A stretch of DNA of 64,000 bases. Source: Pseudomonadales bacterium (GTDB taxonomy: Bacteria; Pseudomonadota; Gammaproteobacteria; Pseudomonadales; Pseudohongiellaceae). The notes under the pieces are model-generated. The model was given only the letters and a program-made list of their open reading frames with translations. It was not told where the DNA came from and did not search any database. A program made the position numbers and the translations under genes. Location: contig JACKOJ010000004.1 in assembly GCA_024234325.1 (NCBI GenBank), positions 263,301-327,300 on the forward strand, read 5' to 3'. Positions 29,837 to 38,017 of the stretch are shown here, piece after piece (within the stretch, counting starts at the first letter, position 1; every line of letters starts with the position of its first letter).

Positions 29837-31519
29837 GTGAACATCTCGGCTTTCTTCGCGTGGACCGACGAACACCGCCGCGCAATCCAGTGGGTTGCTG
29901 CGCCCGTCTGTGCTGCCATGATGATCTGCGTCTACTTCATTGTGATGGCGACAGGCGGCATCAAGTACGTTTTTTCGCACTCGATGTATCTTCCCATCGT
30001 TTTCGCCGCCATTGTCTTCGGCGTGCGGGGTGGCCTGCTGACCGGCATTTTCGGCGGCCTGATTCTCGGCCCCTATGTCCCCATCGACACTCTCACCGGC
30101 GAACCGCAGCAGACCATCAACTGGCTCTACCGCATGGGCTTCTTTTCGTTGATTGGTTTGACTGTCGGACTCGCCAGCGACGGCATTCGTTCTTACATTT
30201 CCCGCCTTCGCTGGAGCAGCCGGCACGACAGCGCCACCCAACTGCCCAATCGCTCTGCTCTTGAGGAAGCCATCACACGTCTGCGGCGCCGGGATGGCAA
30301 GAATACTCAACTTCGCCACCTGCTGATGATTTCGCTGACCAACGTGCGCGAGATCGAAAGCAACTTCGGTTCGGAAGTGCTGGACAGCCTGATTCTGCAA
30401 ATGGCCAGCCGTGTGCAGATCAAGTCTCCTGCCGGTGTTCCTGTGTATCGCGTACACGAACACCAGGTTTGCCTGTTGCTGCGCCAGTACGAGAAATTCG
30501 ACATTCACCAATTCTGCAACACGCTGCGCAAGTACTATCAGGAGCCCTTCATTTTCAACGGGCTGCAAATGCACGGCGACATTCACATCGGTGTGGTGGA
30601 AATCGACGAGTTCAGCCGCTCGCCCGCGTTTTATATTCGTCGCGCCAATCAGGCAGTCAATGAGGCGCGAGAATCCGATGTACCGGTATTTACCGTTAGC
30701 GCGCACGATACCGATGAGACAATATCAGAGAACCTGGAGTTGCTGGGTTATCTCAAGGAAGCGCTGGATGCACAGCAACTGTTGATGCATTACCAGCCCA
30801 AGGTGAATCTGCGCAGTGGCGCCATCGAACACGTCGAAGCCCTGATGCGCTGGCAGCACCCCAGCATGGGCAACATTCCCCCTGCCCTGTTCATTCCGAG
30901 AGCCGAGCGCAGCACACTCATTGACCGTCTCACGGAATTTGCCCTTGACCAGTCCCTGCGCCAGGTTGTGGCATGGCGCAAGAAAGGCATGCATCTCAAG
31001 GTGGCGGTAAACATTTCCGCGCGCAATCTCTCGCAGCCCAGTTTCGTCTATCAGGTCATGCGCCTGCTGGACAAACACCAGCTCGACGGTTCGCACCTGG
31101 AACTGGAATTGACAGAGAATTCGCTGATGCACAATGTGCAGAAGGCCATCGACATTCTCGGCAAGCTCGCCCGCCAGGGCATTGCACTGTCCATCGACGA
31201 CTTCGGCACAGGCTACTCCTCCCTGCAGTATCTGCAGAAACTGCCAGTGTCCGTGATCAAGATCGACCAGTCATTTGTGCGCAACCTGGCAAGGGATGCC
31301 GGCGCCATCCACATCGTGGAGACCGCCGTGAATCTCGCGCACCGGATGGACATGACGGTGGTTGCCGAAGGAGTGGAGGACAGGAGTTCGCTACAGATGC
31401 TGCGCGACATTGGATGCGACATGGCGCAGGGCTTCTACATAGCCCGCCCGCGCTGCGCCGCCGAATTTACGCAGTGGCACAGCGCCTGCAAGGGACAACT
31501 GACAGAGCTCGAACAGTGA
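29837..31519 (+). CDS. Membrane EAL-domain c-di-GMP phosphodiesterase with degenerate GGDEF
   Basis: 560 residues from a GTG at 29837 (weak ribosome-binding site; no good ATG nearby). Three or four N-terminal hydrophobic segments (VAAPVCAAMMICVYFIVMA, LPIVFAAIVFGVRGGLLTGIFGGLIL, MGFFSLIGLTVGLA) form a membrane sensor. A GGDEF-like domain follows (RHDSATQLPNRSALE) but the catalytic position reads RVHEHQ instead of GGDEF, so it cannot make c-di-GMP. The EAL domain, residues about 300-550, is complete: HVEALMRWQHP, LELTENSLM, SIDDFGTGYSSLQYLQ, IKIDQSFV, VVAEGVED. It should hydrolyse c-di-GMP. Monocistronic, directly after the glucosylglycerate genes. Confidence 0.88.
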   Translation: MNISAFFAWTDEHRRAIQWVAAPVCAAMMICVYFIVMATGGIKYVFSHSMYLPIVFAAIVFGVRGGLLTGIFGGLILGPYVPIDTLTGEPQQTINWLYRMGFFSLIGLTVGLASDGIRSYISRLRWSSRHDSATQLPNRSALEEAITRLRRRDGKNTQLRHLLMISLTNVREIESNFGSEVLDSLILQMASRVQIKSPAGVPVYRVHEHQVCLLLRQYEKFDIHQFCNTLRKYYQEPFIFNGLQMHGDIHIGVVEIDEFSRSPAFYIRRANQAVNEARESDVPVFTVSAHDTDETISENLELLGYLKEALDAQQLLMHYQPKVNLRSGAIEHVEALMRWQHPSMGNIPPALFIPRAERSTLIDRLTEFALDQSLRQVVAWRKKGMHLKVAVNISARNLSQPSFVYQVMRLLDKHQLDGSHLELELTENSLMHNVQKAIDILGKLARQGIALSIDDFGTGYSSLQYLQKLPVSVIKIDQSFVRNLARDAGAIHIVETAVNLAHRMDMTVVAEGVEDRSSLQMLRDIGCDMAQGFYIARPRCAAEFTQWHSACKGQLTELEQ

Positions 31520-31520
31520 A

Positions 31521-31536
31521 GGGACGGCTTCGTCCC
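31521..31536. terminator. Hairpin between convergent EAL and feoB genes
   Basis: GGGACG-GCTT-CGTCCC lies within the 18-base gap between the two stop codons. It has no T-tract on either side; a termination role is only plausible. Confidence 0.4.
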
Positions 31537-31537
31537 C

Positions 31538-33370
31538 TCAGAGCAGCGACACCAGGTTGTAGGCAAGAATCGCCATCAGGTAGGCAGCCAGACCGTAGAT
31601 GGCAAACATCTTCAGCGCCAGGGTGCGCGAACCGCTCTCCTTGCTGAGAATGGCCATGGTAGAAACACACATCAGCGCGATGGCAAAGAACACCAGCAGG
31701 GAAATGCCGGACGCAATGCTCAGGCCACTCGCCTGAATCTGTTCGGCCAGGGGCAGTACATTGTCGTCGCTGCCCTCGATGCCAAACATGGTGCCCAGCG
31801 TGCCCACGAACACTTCGCGGGCGAGGAAGGACGTCATGATCGCCACACCGTAGCGCCAGTCCAGCCCCAGCGGCGTGAAGATCGGCTCTACCACATGCCC
31901 CATCTGCCCCAGCCAGGAATTGCCGAGGTCTGTGCCCATGGTGGGGAAGTAGCCCAGCACCCAGATCACCACCGTGACCGTGAAGATGATCTTGCCCGCC
32001 TTGGTCACAAAGTGCTTGGAGCGGTTCCACGAATTGCGGATGAGCGGCTGCCAGGCCGGCAGACGATAGGGCGGCATCTCCAGCACAAAGGGCAGGTCTT
32101 CGTAGTGATCCTTGCTTGCGCGCGTCAGCACACTGGTGGCGATCAGTCCGCACATCATGCCGAAGAAATACACCCCGAACATGGCCGCGCCCTGCACGCC
32201 AACCAGACCACCAAAAATCGTGGTGGCGGGAAGAAAGGCAGCAATCAGCAGCGTGTACACCGGCAGGCGCGCCGAACACGGCATCAGCGGAATGGCAATA
32301 TAGGTGAGCAGGCGCTTCTTCGGCGAATCAATGGAGCGCGCCGCGTAAATGCCAGGAATGGCACAGGCCACACCGGAGAGCATGGGAATGAAACTCTTGC
32401 CCGTGAGGCCGAACAGGCGCAGGGGCTTGTGGCAGATCAGTGCCGCGCGGGCCATGTAACCGCTGTCCTCCAGAATGCCAATGACAAAGGTCAGCACGAA
32501 GATCTGCGGCACAAATACCAGAAAGGCACCAATGCCGCCGAACAGCGCGTCGGCCACAAAATCCTTGGCGATCTGATTGGGAATCAGCGGCACGACCACC
32601 GCCGCCATATCGGCAATCAGCGCCTCAATCGCGTCCATCGCAGGGGCGGCCCAGGTGAAGATGGACTGGAACATCATGTACATGATGGCGAAGAACACCA
32701 GGCCACCGATGGCCGTGTGCAGGAAGAAACCATCCAGGCGCGCCTGGCTCTTGATCAGCAGGTCGCCCTTTGGCCCGTATTTGTGTGCCAGCTTGTGCGC
32801 GGTGCCCCGCAGCACAGCGTCCGGCACCTCGGCAATGCTCTGGTTCACGTCGCCCTTGGCGTTGCTCACGCCCTGACGAATCTGCTCCAGCACCTGATCC
32901 AACCCCTTGCCGCTGCGGGCAGACACCGGAATCACCGGCGCCTGCATCTCCTCGGACAGACCCGCCAGGTCCATGGCGATCTTGTGCCGCTCCAGCACAT
33001 CCATCATGTTCGCCACCACCACGGCATGCTTGCCATGACGTTCGCACTCGCGAATCACCTGCAGGGTGAAATACAGGCTCTTCTCCAGGCGGGTCACGTC
33101 GATCAGGCACAGCACCTGCACCACATCCGGGTCGTCCAGCGCCTGACTGAAGAAGTTCACCGCCACCTGCTCTTCCCCGGAGATGGGGTGCAGCGAATAG
33201 GAACCGGGGAAGTCCACCAGCACCACTTCCGGGATGGAGGCCAGACGACCGCTGGCCACGTCCACGGTGATGCCAGGGTAATTGGCCACGCGCTGATGCA
33301 TGCCGGTCAGGCGGTTGAACAACAGGCTTTTGCCGGAGTTCGGGCTGCCAATCAGGATGATCTTCTTCAT
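31538..33370 (-). CDS. feoB: Ferrous iron transporter FeoB (short form)
   Basis: 610 residues, well below the roughly 770 of E. coli FeoB. The N-terminal G domain has G1 GSPNSGKSLLFNRLTG, G2 TVDVASG, G3 VDFPGSYSL, and G4 ANMMDVLERH. The membrane part has gate-type repeats (FGGIGAFLVFVPQIFVLTFVIGILEDSGYMARAAL and LSGVACAIPGIYAARSI), with the conserved cysteine in GVACAIPG and PLMPCSARLPVY, FLAREVFVGTLGTMFG. It imports Fe2+ through the inner membrane, gated by GTP. The C-terminal extension and a FeoC gene are absent. It follows feoA by 13 bases under a Fur box. Confidence 0.92.
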   Translation of the reverse strand: MKKIILIGSPNSGKSLLFNRLTGMHQRVANYPGITVDVASGRLASIPEVVLVDFPGSYSLHPISGEEQVAVNFFSQALDDPDVVQVLCLIDVTRLEKSLYFTLQVIRECERHGKHAVVVANMMDVLERHKIAMDLAGLSEEMQAPVIPVSARSGKGLDQVLEQIRQGVSNAKGDVNQSIAEVPDAVLRGTAHKLAHKYGPKGDLLIKSQARLDGFFLHTAIGGLVFFAIMYMMFQSIFTWAAPAMDAIEALIADMAAVVVPLIPNQIAKDFVADALFGGIGAFLVFVPQIFVLTFVIGILEDSGYMARAALICHKPLRLFGLTGKSFIPMLSGVACAIPGIYAARSIDSPKKRLLTYIAIPLMPCSARLPVYTLLIAAFLPATTIFGGLVGVQGAAMFGVYFFGMMCGLIATSVLTRASKDHYEDLPFVLEMPPYRLPAWQPLIRNSWNRSKHFVTKAGKIIFTVTVVIWVLGYFPTMGTDLGNSWLGQMGHVVEPIFTPLGLDWRYGVAIMTSFLAREVFVGTLGTMFGIEGSDDNVLPLAEQIQASGLSIASGISLLVFFAIALMCVSTMAILSKESGSRTLALKMFAIYGLAAYLMAILAYNLVSLL

Positions 33371-33383
33371 GCAGGGCCTACTT

Positions 33384-33629
33384 TCATGCGGTCGCTACCG
33401 GCGTGACCAGAATATGGCGGGCCACGTCGTCATCGAGGGAAAAAATGGAGTTGGACACCCGGTACACCTTGGGCGCGCCAAAGGCGGGTGTCTGCAGACA
33501 GGTAATGACTTCCCCGGGATGAAACCCCAGCTCCATCAGGCGAATACGGTAATTCTCTGCCAGCGCGGTATCAAAATCGCTGATCCGGCCCTGAGCGCCG
33601 GCCTTCAAAGACCAAAGGGAAGAAAACAT
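33384..33629 (-). CDS. feoA: Ferrous iron transport protein FeoA
   Basis: 81 residues, an SH3-like fold protein of the size usual for FeoA. The family core is visible: FDTALAENYRIRLMELGFHPGEVITCLQTPAFGAPKVYRVSNSIFSLDDDVARHILV. FeoA is a small cytoplasmic partner that is needed for FeoB-driven Fe2+ uptake. ATG 33629 has AGGTAG a few bases upstream. The gene leads the feoAB operon; a Fur-type palindrome lies 65-81 bases upstream. Confidence 0.9.
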   Translation of the reverse strand: MFSSLWSLKAGAQGRISDFDTALAENYRIRLMELGFHPGEVITCLQTPAFGAPKVYRVSNSIFSLDDDVARHILVTPVATA

Positions 33630-33693
33630 AGCTACCTGTAACGTGTGTGGTCAGGACACAGGCGCTCCAGCGCTCCATATCCAAGAAAGCCGG

Positions 33694-33710
33694 ATGATAA
33701 CCATTATCAT
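33694..33710 (-). promoter_or_regulatory. Fur box upstream of feoAB
   Basis: ATGATAACCATTATCAT is a palindrome with perfect 7-bp arms (ATGATAA/TTATCAT) and a 3-base centre, in close agreement with the Fur consensus GATAATGATAATCATTATC. Iron-loaded Fur should repress feoAB here. Confidence 0.8.
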
Positions 33711-33891
33711 TTAGAAAGGCAAAGGAAGTTGGAGGGAAACGGGCGGGATTTGCAGTGGGTTTGATTCAGCGCAAAGGGTGGACGGATAGGCTGGGTCGAA
33801 CCCTCCGTTATTGTGGGAACTGTAAGGCTTGGGTATTCTGCTGGTCCAGCTTCCTTATATATCAACCTCTCTGGACTTACGGACGCCCCTA

Positions 33892-34338
33892 ATGCCCATC
33901 TATCGCGTTGAAACGTCCGATCTGGAGAGCCTGGCTGCCATCTCGGACGCCGCCATTGAGCATGGTGTCTCTGCTCCGCCTGAAGTGTTGGCGGACTTTA
34001 AACAGTTGTGCCGCAAGTACACTGCCCTCGATTCCGACAATCCCGAGTGTGCCTTTCTGAAGTTCGTGGAAGTCGACGTGATCCTGGGGTACATCCTGGT
34101 GAAGGACTACTGGAATCTGTCGAACCTGTTCGTATTGCCAGCACACCAGAAGCGCGGGGTTGGGAAGGCGCTGCTTGAAGAGGCGCTTTCGATCTGCAGG
34201 GCAAACTCCAGTCGAGGATATGTGCGCCTGAACTCCTCTCTCAATGCAGTGCAATTTTATCAGCGGCTTGGATTTGTGGAGGCTGATGAGCGAGTCGTGC
34301 GGCGGCCTTATTCTGTGCCGATGGAGTATTTGCTGTAA
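33892..34338 (+). CDS. GNAT family N-acetyltransferase
   Basis: 148 residues from ATG 33892. The acetyl-CoA binding motif A is LSNLFVLPAHQKRGVGKALLEEAL (Q-K-R-G-V-G-K matches Q/R-x-x-G-x-G/A), followed by motif B RGYVRLNSSLNAVQFYQRLGFVEADE. The substrate is unknown; this small branch is often annotated only as GNAT. It lies alone between feoA (divergent) and the AT-richer patch. It has no clear ribosome-binding site (ACGCCCCTA before ATG), so the exact start is uncertain, but the frame and fold are convincing. Confidence 0.82.
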   Translation: MPIYRVETSDLESLAAISDAAIEHGVSAPPEVLADFKQLCRKYTALDSDNPECAFLKFVEVDVILGYILVKDYWNLSNLFVLPAHQKRGVGKALLEEALSICRANSSRGYVRLNSSLNAVQFYQRLGFVEADERVVRRPYSVPMEYLL

Positions 34339-34452
34339 AGGCGTTGAGGTCTGTAGCGAGCGCTATGCTTTTCTAATCAACTGGTTTATAACGATAAGAA
34401 AATAAATCAACGGGTCAGGTACCTTGATCTAATATGACTTGTGTGTGAAGCC

Positions 34453-34899
34453 ATGAAAAAACAGAATCTGGTAATTCTTTTACTACTCTTGATGCCTGGC
34501 CTCAGCGCGACTCTCCTTCCTGGCACAGTAATCGCGACTACTGAAGGTCCAAGAATTACGCTCGACAGCAAGACTGCCAATGAATTGGGAATTTTTCTGG
34601 AGACAGGGAATTTCAGCTACGAACTCCTGGACGCCCCCTCTCCGTTGTTCTTCGAACTGGACTTATCAGCCTTCGGGGCTTGTAAAGTGCGGGATGTCGG
34701 AATAGATGTACGGGATTCTGCTGGCACACTCGTATTTAGTACAGGAATATCCCACTCTTCGAACGCCCACTACCCTTTTCGCCTTGGCCGGGAGTATTTG
34801 AAGACAACCATGATCGGAATTGCTTGTGATGACGGGCCTGATGTTCTTTCGCGTTTGTATCAATTCACCTTGGGGAACCTGGTGCAACTCCCTCAGTAA
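34453..34899 (+). CDS. Secreted protein of unknown function
   Basis: 148 residues from ATG 34453. I do not recognise it. The N-terminus is a clean signal peptide (MKKQNLVILLLLLMPGLSAT). The mature part is mostly beta-strand-like with two cysteines that could form a disulfide (FGACKVRDVG and GIACDDGPD) and alternating hydrophobic stretches (ITLDSKTANELGIFLETGNFSYELL). Base composition is lower in GC than neighbours, as in the NYN gene 400 bases downstream, pointing to an accessory region. It appears monocistronic. Confidence 0.55.
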   Translation: MKKQNLVILLLLLMPGLSATLLPGTVIATTEGPRITLDSKTANELGIFLETGNFSYELLDAPSPLFFELDLSAFGACKVRDVGIDVRDSAGTLVFSTGISHSSNAHYPFRLGREYLKTTMIGIACDDGPDVLSRLYQFTLGNLVQLPQ

Positions 34900-35264
34900 T
34901 CAGAAAAATGTTTTCCCCACCGCGATTGGCGCAGCCGCAGCCTTCGTCCTGCGCAAAACAAAAGGAACGAAAGTAATCTGATGCAGTTTTTTAAACTGGA
35001 CACAAGAAACGGCAATGACAGAGATTTTCTGGCATATATCTGAATAAGGTTCTATATGTAAGAACTGTAGATTACGCATGCATGTCTACGGAATGAGACT
35101 GTTGCAGCGTAAATTCATACATTTCAATAAGCTGGTAACCAATCCACCTTGTTTGGCGATTATCGCAAAGAGGCCTTGATCGACTTGGGGAATACAACTA
35201 GAATTGGCGCAACTACTTACCTCTTAGGGGCATCATTAAGTTGATGTCAATTTGAGGAGAAAAG
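34900..35264. other. AT-richer gene-free stretch before the NYN gene
   Basis: About 365 bases with no frame longer than a few tens of codons that carries a ribosome-binding site. It is clearly less GC-rich than the surrounding genome. It ends in a good terminator hairpin (35265-35286), so it may hold a small RNA or a decayed gene. A motif GGCGCAGCC...CCTGCG near 34928-34953 recurs at 36001-36027 on the far side of the NYN gene. Confidence 0.4.
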
Positions 35265-35286
35265 ACCGCCGAAAGGCGGTTTTTTC
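35265..35286 (+). terminator. Rho-independent terminator immediately before the NYN gene
   Basis: ACCGCC-GAAA-GGCGGT stem with a stable GNRA-type loop followed by TTTTTT. It ends nine bases before the next start codon, implying that a transcript from upstream stops here although no upstream gene is evident. Confidence 0.8.
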
Positions 35287-35294
35287 ATTTTGGA

Positions 35295-35975
35295 ATGATG
35301 AAAACCATGGAAACAGCGGTTTATATCGACGGCTACAACCTTTTCTATGGCCGTTTACGCGGTACTCCATATAAGTGGCTAGACATTGTAAAACTCTCCG
35401 AATTAATTACTAAAATTCAAAATCCCTCTTCGACTGTTCTAACCGTTAAGTACTTTACTTCGCCGATCAAAGCCAATTTTTCAACCCATGGCCAAGCATC
35501 TGTAGAATCCCAAAACACTTACCACAGAGCATTGACATACCTCTATGGCTCTCGCTTGCAAATAATCAACGGGTATCACACGGTTGAGAAAGCTACTCCC
35601 CCACGATACAAGGAACCCATTGATAAGGATGATCGAGTGGAAGTATGGAAATTTGAGGAAAAGCAAACTGACGTCAATCTGGCCCTGCATCTCTATCGGG
35701 ATTCGATCAGAGAGGGCCTTAAGCAACAGGTCGTTATTTCAAATGACACAGACCTGGAGATGGCACTTAGGCTAGTTAAAATGGACAGCCCTCTCGTTGC
35801 GATGGGCATCATCATTCCAAACAGAGAAGGAGGCGCAAGGAGAACAAACAAGGCGTTATCCATTCACAGTGACTGGACCCGAAGAGAAATCAAGGACTCT
35901 GAATGTGAAACCTGTCTCCTGCCTGGCAAAATTCCCACTCTCAAAAGACCTATAAATAAGCCAAGTTATTGGTAA
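35295..35975 (+). CDS. NYN-domain protein (PIN-like nuclease)
   Basis: 226 residues from ATG 35295 (an alternative ATG at 35307 would still keep the domain). The NYN fold is visible: TAVYIDGYNLFYG with the first acidic residue, KQTDVNLALHLYRDSI with the second, and VVISNDTDLEMALRLVK with the third acidic cluster, the triad expected of this metal-dependent ribonuclease family (LabA/DUF88-like). A basic C-terminal tail with two cysteines in CETCLLPG follows. Codon and base use are clearly AT-richer than the genome. It stands alone between a terminator and tRNA-Arg and is likely a horizontally acquired or island gene, possibly linked to defence or RNA turnover, which is inference. Confidence 0.8.
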   Translation: MMKTMETAVYIDGYNLFYGRLRGTPYKWLDIVKLSELITKIQNPSSTVLTVKYFTSPIKANFSTHGQASVESQNTYHRALTYLYGSRLQIINGYHTVEKATPPRYKEPIDKDDRVEVWKFEEKQTDVNLALHLYRDSIREGLKQQVVISNDTDLEMALRLVKMDSPLVAMGIIIPNREGGARRTNKALSIHSDWTRREIKDSECETCLLPGKIPTLKRPINKPSYW

Positions 35976-36072
35976 CCAAATCACGATTGATTCGAACTTT
36001 GGCGCAGCCAAAGTCCTCACCCTGCGGGCAGCCTGCGGCTGTCCCGGTTGCTCTCGCAACCGGTCGAACGGA

Positions 36073-36165
36073 GCACGTTCTTCGGCCGGGTGCGCCATAC
36101 CCAAAAAAAAAGCCTGCATAAGCAGGCTTTTGGGGTATGGCGCACCCGGCACGATTCGAACGTGC
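36073..36165. repeat. Imperfect large palindrome: inverted copy of the tRNA-Arg 3' end
   Basis: GCACGTTC...GCCGGGTGCGCCATACCC on the plus strand (36073-36103) mirrors the T-arm, acceptor strand, CCA and first downstream bases of the minus-strand tRNA-Arg. The two arms flank the tRNA terminator hairpin. The copy lacks part of the T-loop and cannot form a tRNA. Confidence 0.75.
36103..36131 (-). terminator. Terminator of tRNA-Arg
   Basis: On the minus strand AGCCTGC-TTAT-GCAGGCT is followed by nine T residues, directly after the CCA end plus six bases. Standard Rho-independent structure for a single tRNA gene. Confidence 0.9.
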
Positions 36166-36214
36166 GACCACCTAGTTCGTAGCCAGGTACTCTATCCAGC
36201 TGAGCTACGGGTGC
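36138..36214 (-). tRNA. tRNA-Arg, anticodon ACG
   Basis: 77 bases including an encoded CCA. Acceptor stem GCACCCG/CGGGTGC, D-arm GCTC...GAGT, anticodon stem CCTGG/CTAGG with loop CTACGAA (anticodon ACG), T-arm GCACG-TTCGAAT-CGTGC, discriminator G. The first anticodon base is expected to be edited to inosine, reading CGU, CGC and CGA. It has its own promoter and terminator. tRNA-Arg genes are frequent integration sites, relevant to the AT-rich neighbours and the inverted 3'-end copy. Confidence 0.95.
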
Positions 36215-36228
36215 GTAAAGAGGTGCGT

Positions 36229-36256
36229 ATTATATAGAAATTGGCGCGCTTGCAAA
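36229..36256 (-). promoter_or_regulatory. Promoter of tRNA-Arg
   Basis: On the minus strand TTTGCA (36251-36256) and a perfect TATAAT (36229-36234) are 16 bases apart, placing transcription start about 8 bases before the mature tRNA. Confidence 0.75.
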
Positions 36257-36386
36257 GGGGTTTTTTTACTCGTGTTCGCCATATTTCTGCAATTTTGGGC
36301 TTGCATGTTACTATCAGGCCACTTCACGGCCTCGGGGGCCGTGTTCCGATGTTACAGGCTGACAGCAGCAGGCAGGTCGTAAGCTC

Positions 36387-37406
36387 ATGAACAAGTTTCT
36401 TTATGCAGTACCCTTCCTCATTGGCAGTGTTTTCGCGGCCTCCAGCGCTTCGGCGGACCTGGACGCGGGCCTGAAGGCCTTCGAGGCCGAGGACTATGCC
36501 ACCGCGATGCGGGAGTTCACGGAGGACGCCGAAAAGGGCGTGGCGCTGGCGCAGTTCAATCTGGGCCTGATTTATCATTCCGGCCTCGGCACCGACCGCG
36601 ACTACGAGAAGGCCATGCAGCTCTTTGCACTGTCTGCCCAGCAGGGGCTGGCGAAGGCGCAGTATTACCTGGGCAGCATGTACGACAATGGCCAGGGCAC
36701 GAAGCAGGACTATAAAGAGGCGTATCACTGGTACGAACTTGCGGCGGAACAGGGCGACGCGGCGGCGGAGTATGCCGTGGGCACCATGAACTTCTACGGC
36801 CAGGGCAAGGAAGAGGACTACGGCGCGGCGATTCAGTGGTACGGCAAGGCAGCGGAACAGGGCTTCCGCGATGCGCAGTACAACCTGGGGGTGATGCACG
36901 CCAATGGTTATGGCACGCCACCGGATGCGGACGAAGCCTTTAAATGGTTCCAGGCTGCGGCGGAAGGCGGCAGTGCGGATGCGCAATACAACCTGGGCAT
37001 CATGTATCAGGACGGCGTGGGCGTGGCCCCGGACGCGGCCACCTCGGTGCGCTGGTTCCTGCGGGCTGCCCGCAACGACATTCCCGAAGCGCAGGCGCGC
37101 GTGGGCATTGCCTATGCCTCCGGCGTGGGCGTGGAGCGCGACTACGGCAAGGCGCGGGAGTGGTTTTCGGTAGCGGCGGAGAACGGCGATGTGCCGGCCC
37201 AGGCTTTCCTGGGGCGCCTCTACCTGAACGGCCTGGGCATGGAGGAACGGGATCTGATCTCGGCCTACATGTGGTTCAAGATTGCCAACAGCAACGGCGA
37301 CGAAGAGGCGGCCAATGTGATCGCCACCCTGCGCGGCTATATGAAGCCAGACGAAATTCACACGGCTGAACAACTGGCAGCCAGTTGGGCGAGCAAGCAA
37401 CGATGA
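36387..37406 (+). CDS. Secreted Sel1-repeat protein (first of three)
   Basis: 339 residues with a signal peptide (FLYAVPFLIGSVFAASSASA). The rest is a run of about eight Sel1-type tetratricopeptide repeats of roughly 36 residues, e.g. AQFNLGLIYHSGLGTDRDYEKAMQLFALSAQQG and AQYNLGVMHANGYGTPPDADEAFKWFQAAAEGG, given in shortened form. Such solenoids mediate protein-protein contacts in the periplasm or at the envelope; no enzymatic motif is seen. It overlaps the next Sel1 gene by four bases. The three genes probably arose by duplication and form one operon. Confidence 0.88.
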   Translation: MNKFLYAVPFLIGSVFAASSASADLDAGLKAFEAEDYATAMREFTEDAEKGVALAQFNLGLIYHSGLGTDRDYEKAMQLFALSAQQGLAKAQYYLGSMYDNGQGTKQDYKEAYHWYELAAEQGDAAAEYAVGTMNFYGQGKEEDYGAAIQWYGKAAEQGFRDAQYNLGVMHANGYGTPPDADEAFKWFQAAAEGGSADAQYNLGIMYQDGVGVAPDAATSVRWFLRAARNDIPEAQARVGIAYASGVGVERDYGKAREWFSVAAENGDVPAQAFLGRLYLNGLGMEERDLISAYMWFKIANSNGDEEAANVIATLRGYMKPDEIHTAEQLAASWASKQR

Positions 37407-38017
37407 CTATTCGCAGCGGGTTAGGCGCCCTCCTCCTCAGCCTCTGCACGGCATTCGCGTTTGCCCAGGAAGAGCCGCGCGATCTGAAAACCCTGATGGA
37501 AGATGCGGAAGACGGCGAGGTGGCAGCGCAGTTTGAACTGGGCAACCGCTACCTCTCCGGTGACGGCGTGGAAGCCGACAATTTCGAGGCGGCGCGCTGG
37601 TTCCGCATGGCGGCAGACCAGGGCGACAACAACGCGCAATACAACCTGGGCGTGATGTATATGCAGGGTACCGGCGTGATTGCAGACCTGGACCAGGCAA
37701 TTGAATGGTTCCGCAAGGCGGCGGAACAGGGCGACCCGCCCGCGCAGTTCACCATGGCCACGCTCTATGCCAATGGCAAGGGCGTGCCCCGTGACCCGGT
37801 GCTGGCGCACATGTGGTTCACCATTGCGGCTTCCGCTGGCCACCGCGCAGCCCAGGCCAATGTGGTGCTGTTCCAGGAAATGCTGAGCGACCTGCAGATC
37901 TCCGAGGGCCAGCGCATGGCGCGGGACTGGATCGAGAAATACAGTCAGGAGCAGGAACGCAAGGCTGCCGAAGCAGCAGCGGATAACGCTGCCAGCCCGC
38001 GCGCGAGTGCGCAATGA
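37403..38017 (+). CDS. Secreted Sel1-repeat protein (second of three)
   Basis: 204 residues from the ATG at 37403, which overlaps the upstream stop (ATGA). Signal peptide SGLGALLLSLCTAFAFA. Four Sel1 repeats follow (AQFELGNRYLSGDGVEADNFEAARWFRMAADQG, AQYNLGVMYMQGTGVIADLDQAIEWFRKAAEQG, in shortened form), then a helical tail ending in an alanine- and glutamate-rich stretch (EQERKAAEAAADNAASP). Function unknown; presumably a scaffold partner of its neighbours. Confidence 0.86.
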   Translation: MTIRSGLGALLLSLCTAFAFAQEEPRDLKTLMEDAEDGEVAAQFELGNRYLSGDGVEADNFEAARWFRMAADQGDNNAQYNLGVMYMQGTGVIADLDQAIEWFRKAAEQGDPPAQFTMATLYANGKGVPRDPVLAHMWFTIAASAGHRAAQANVVLFQEMLSDLQISEGQRMARDWIEKYSQEQERKAAEAAADNAASPRASAQ

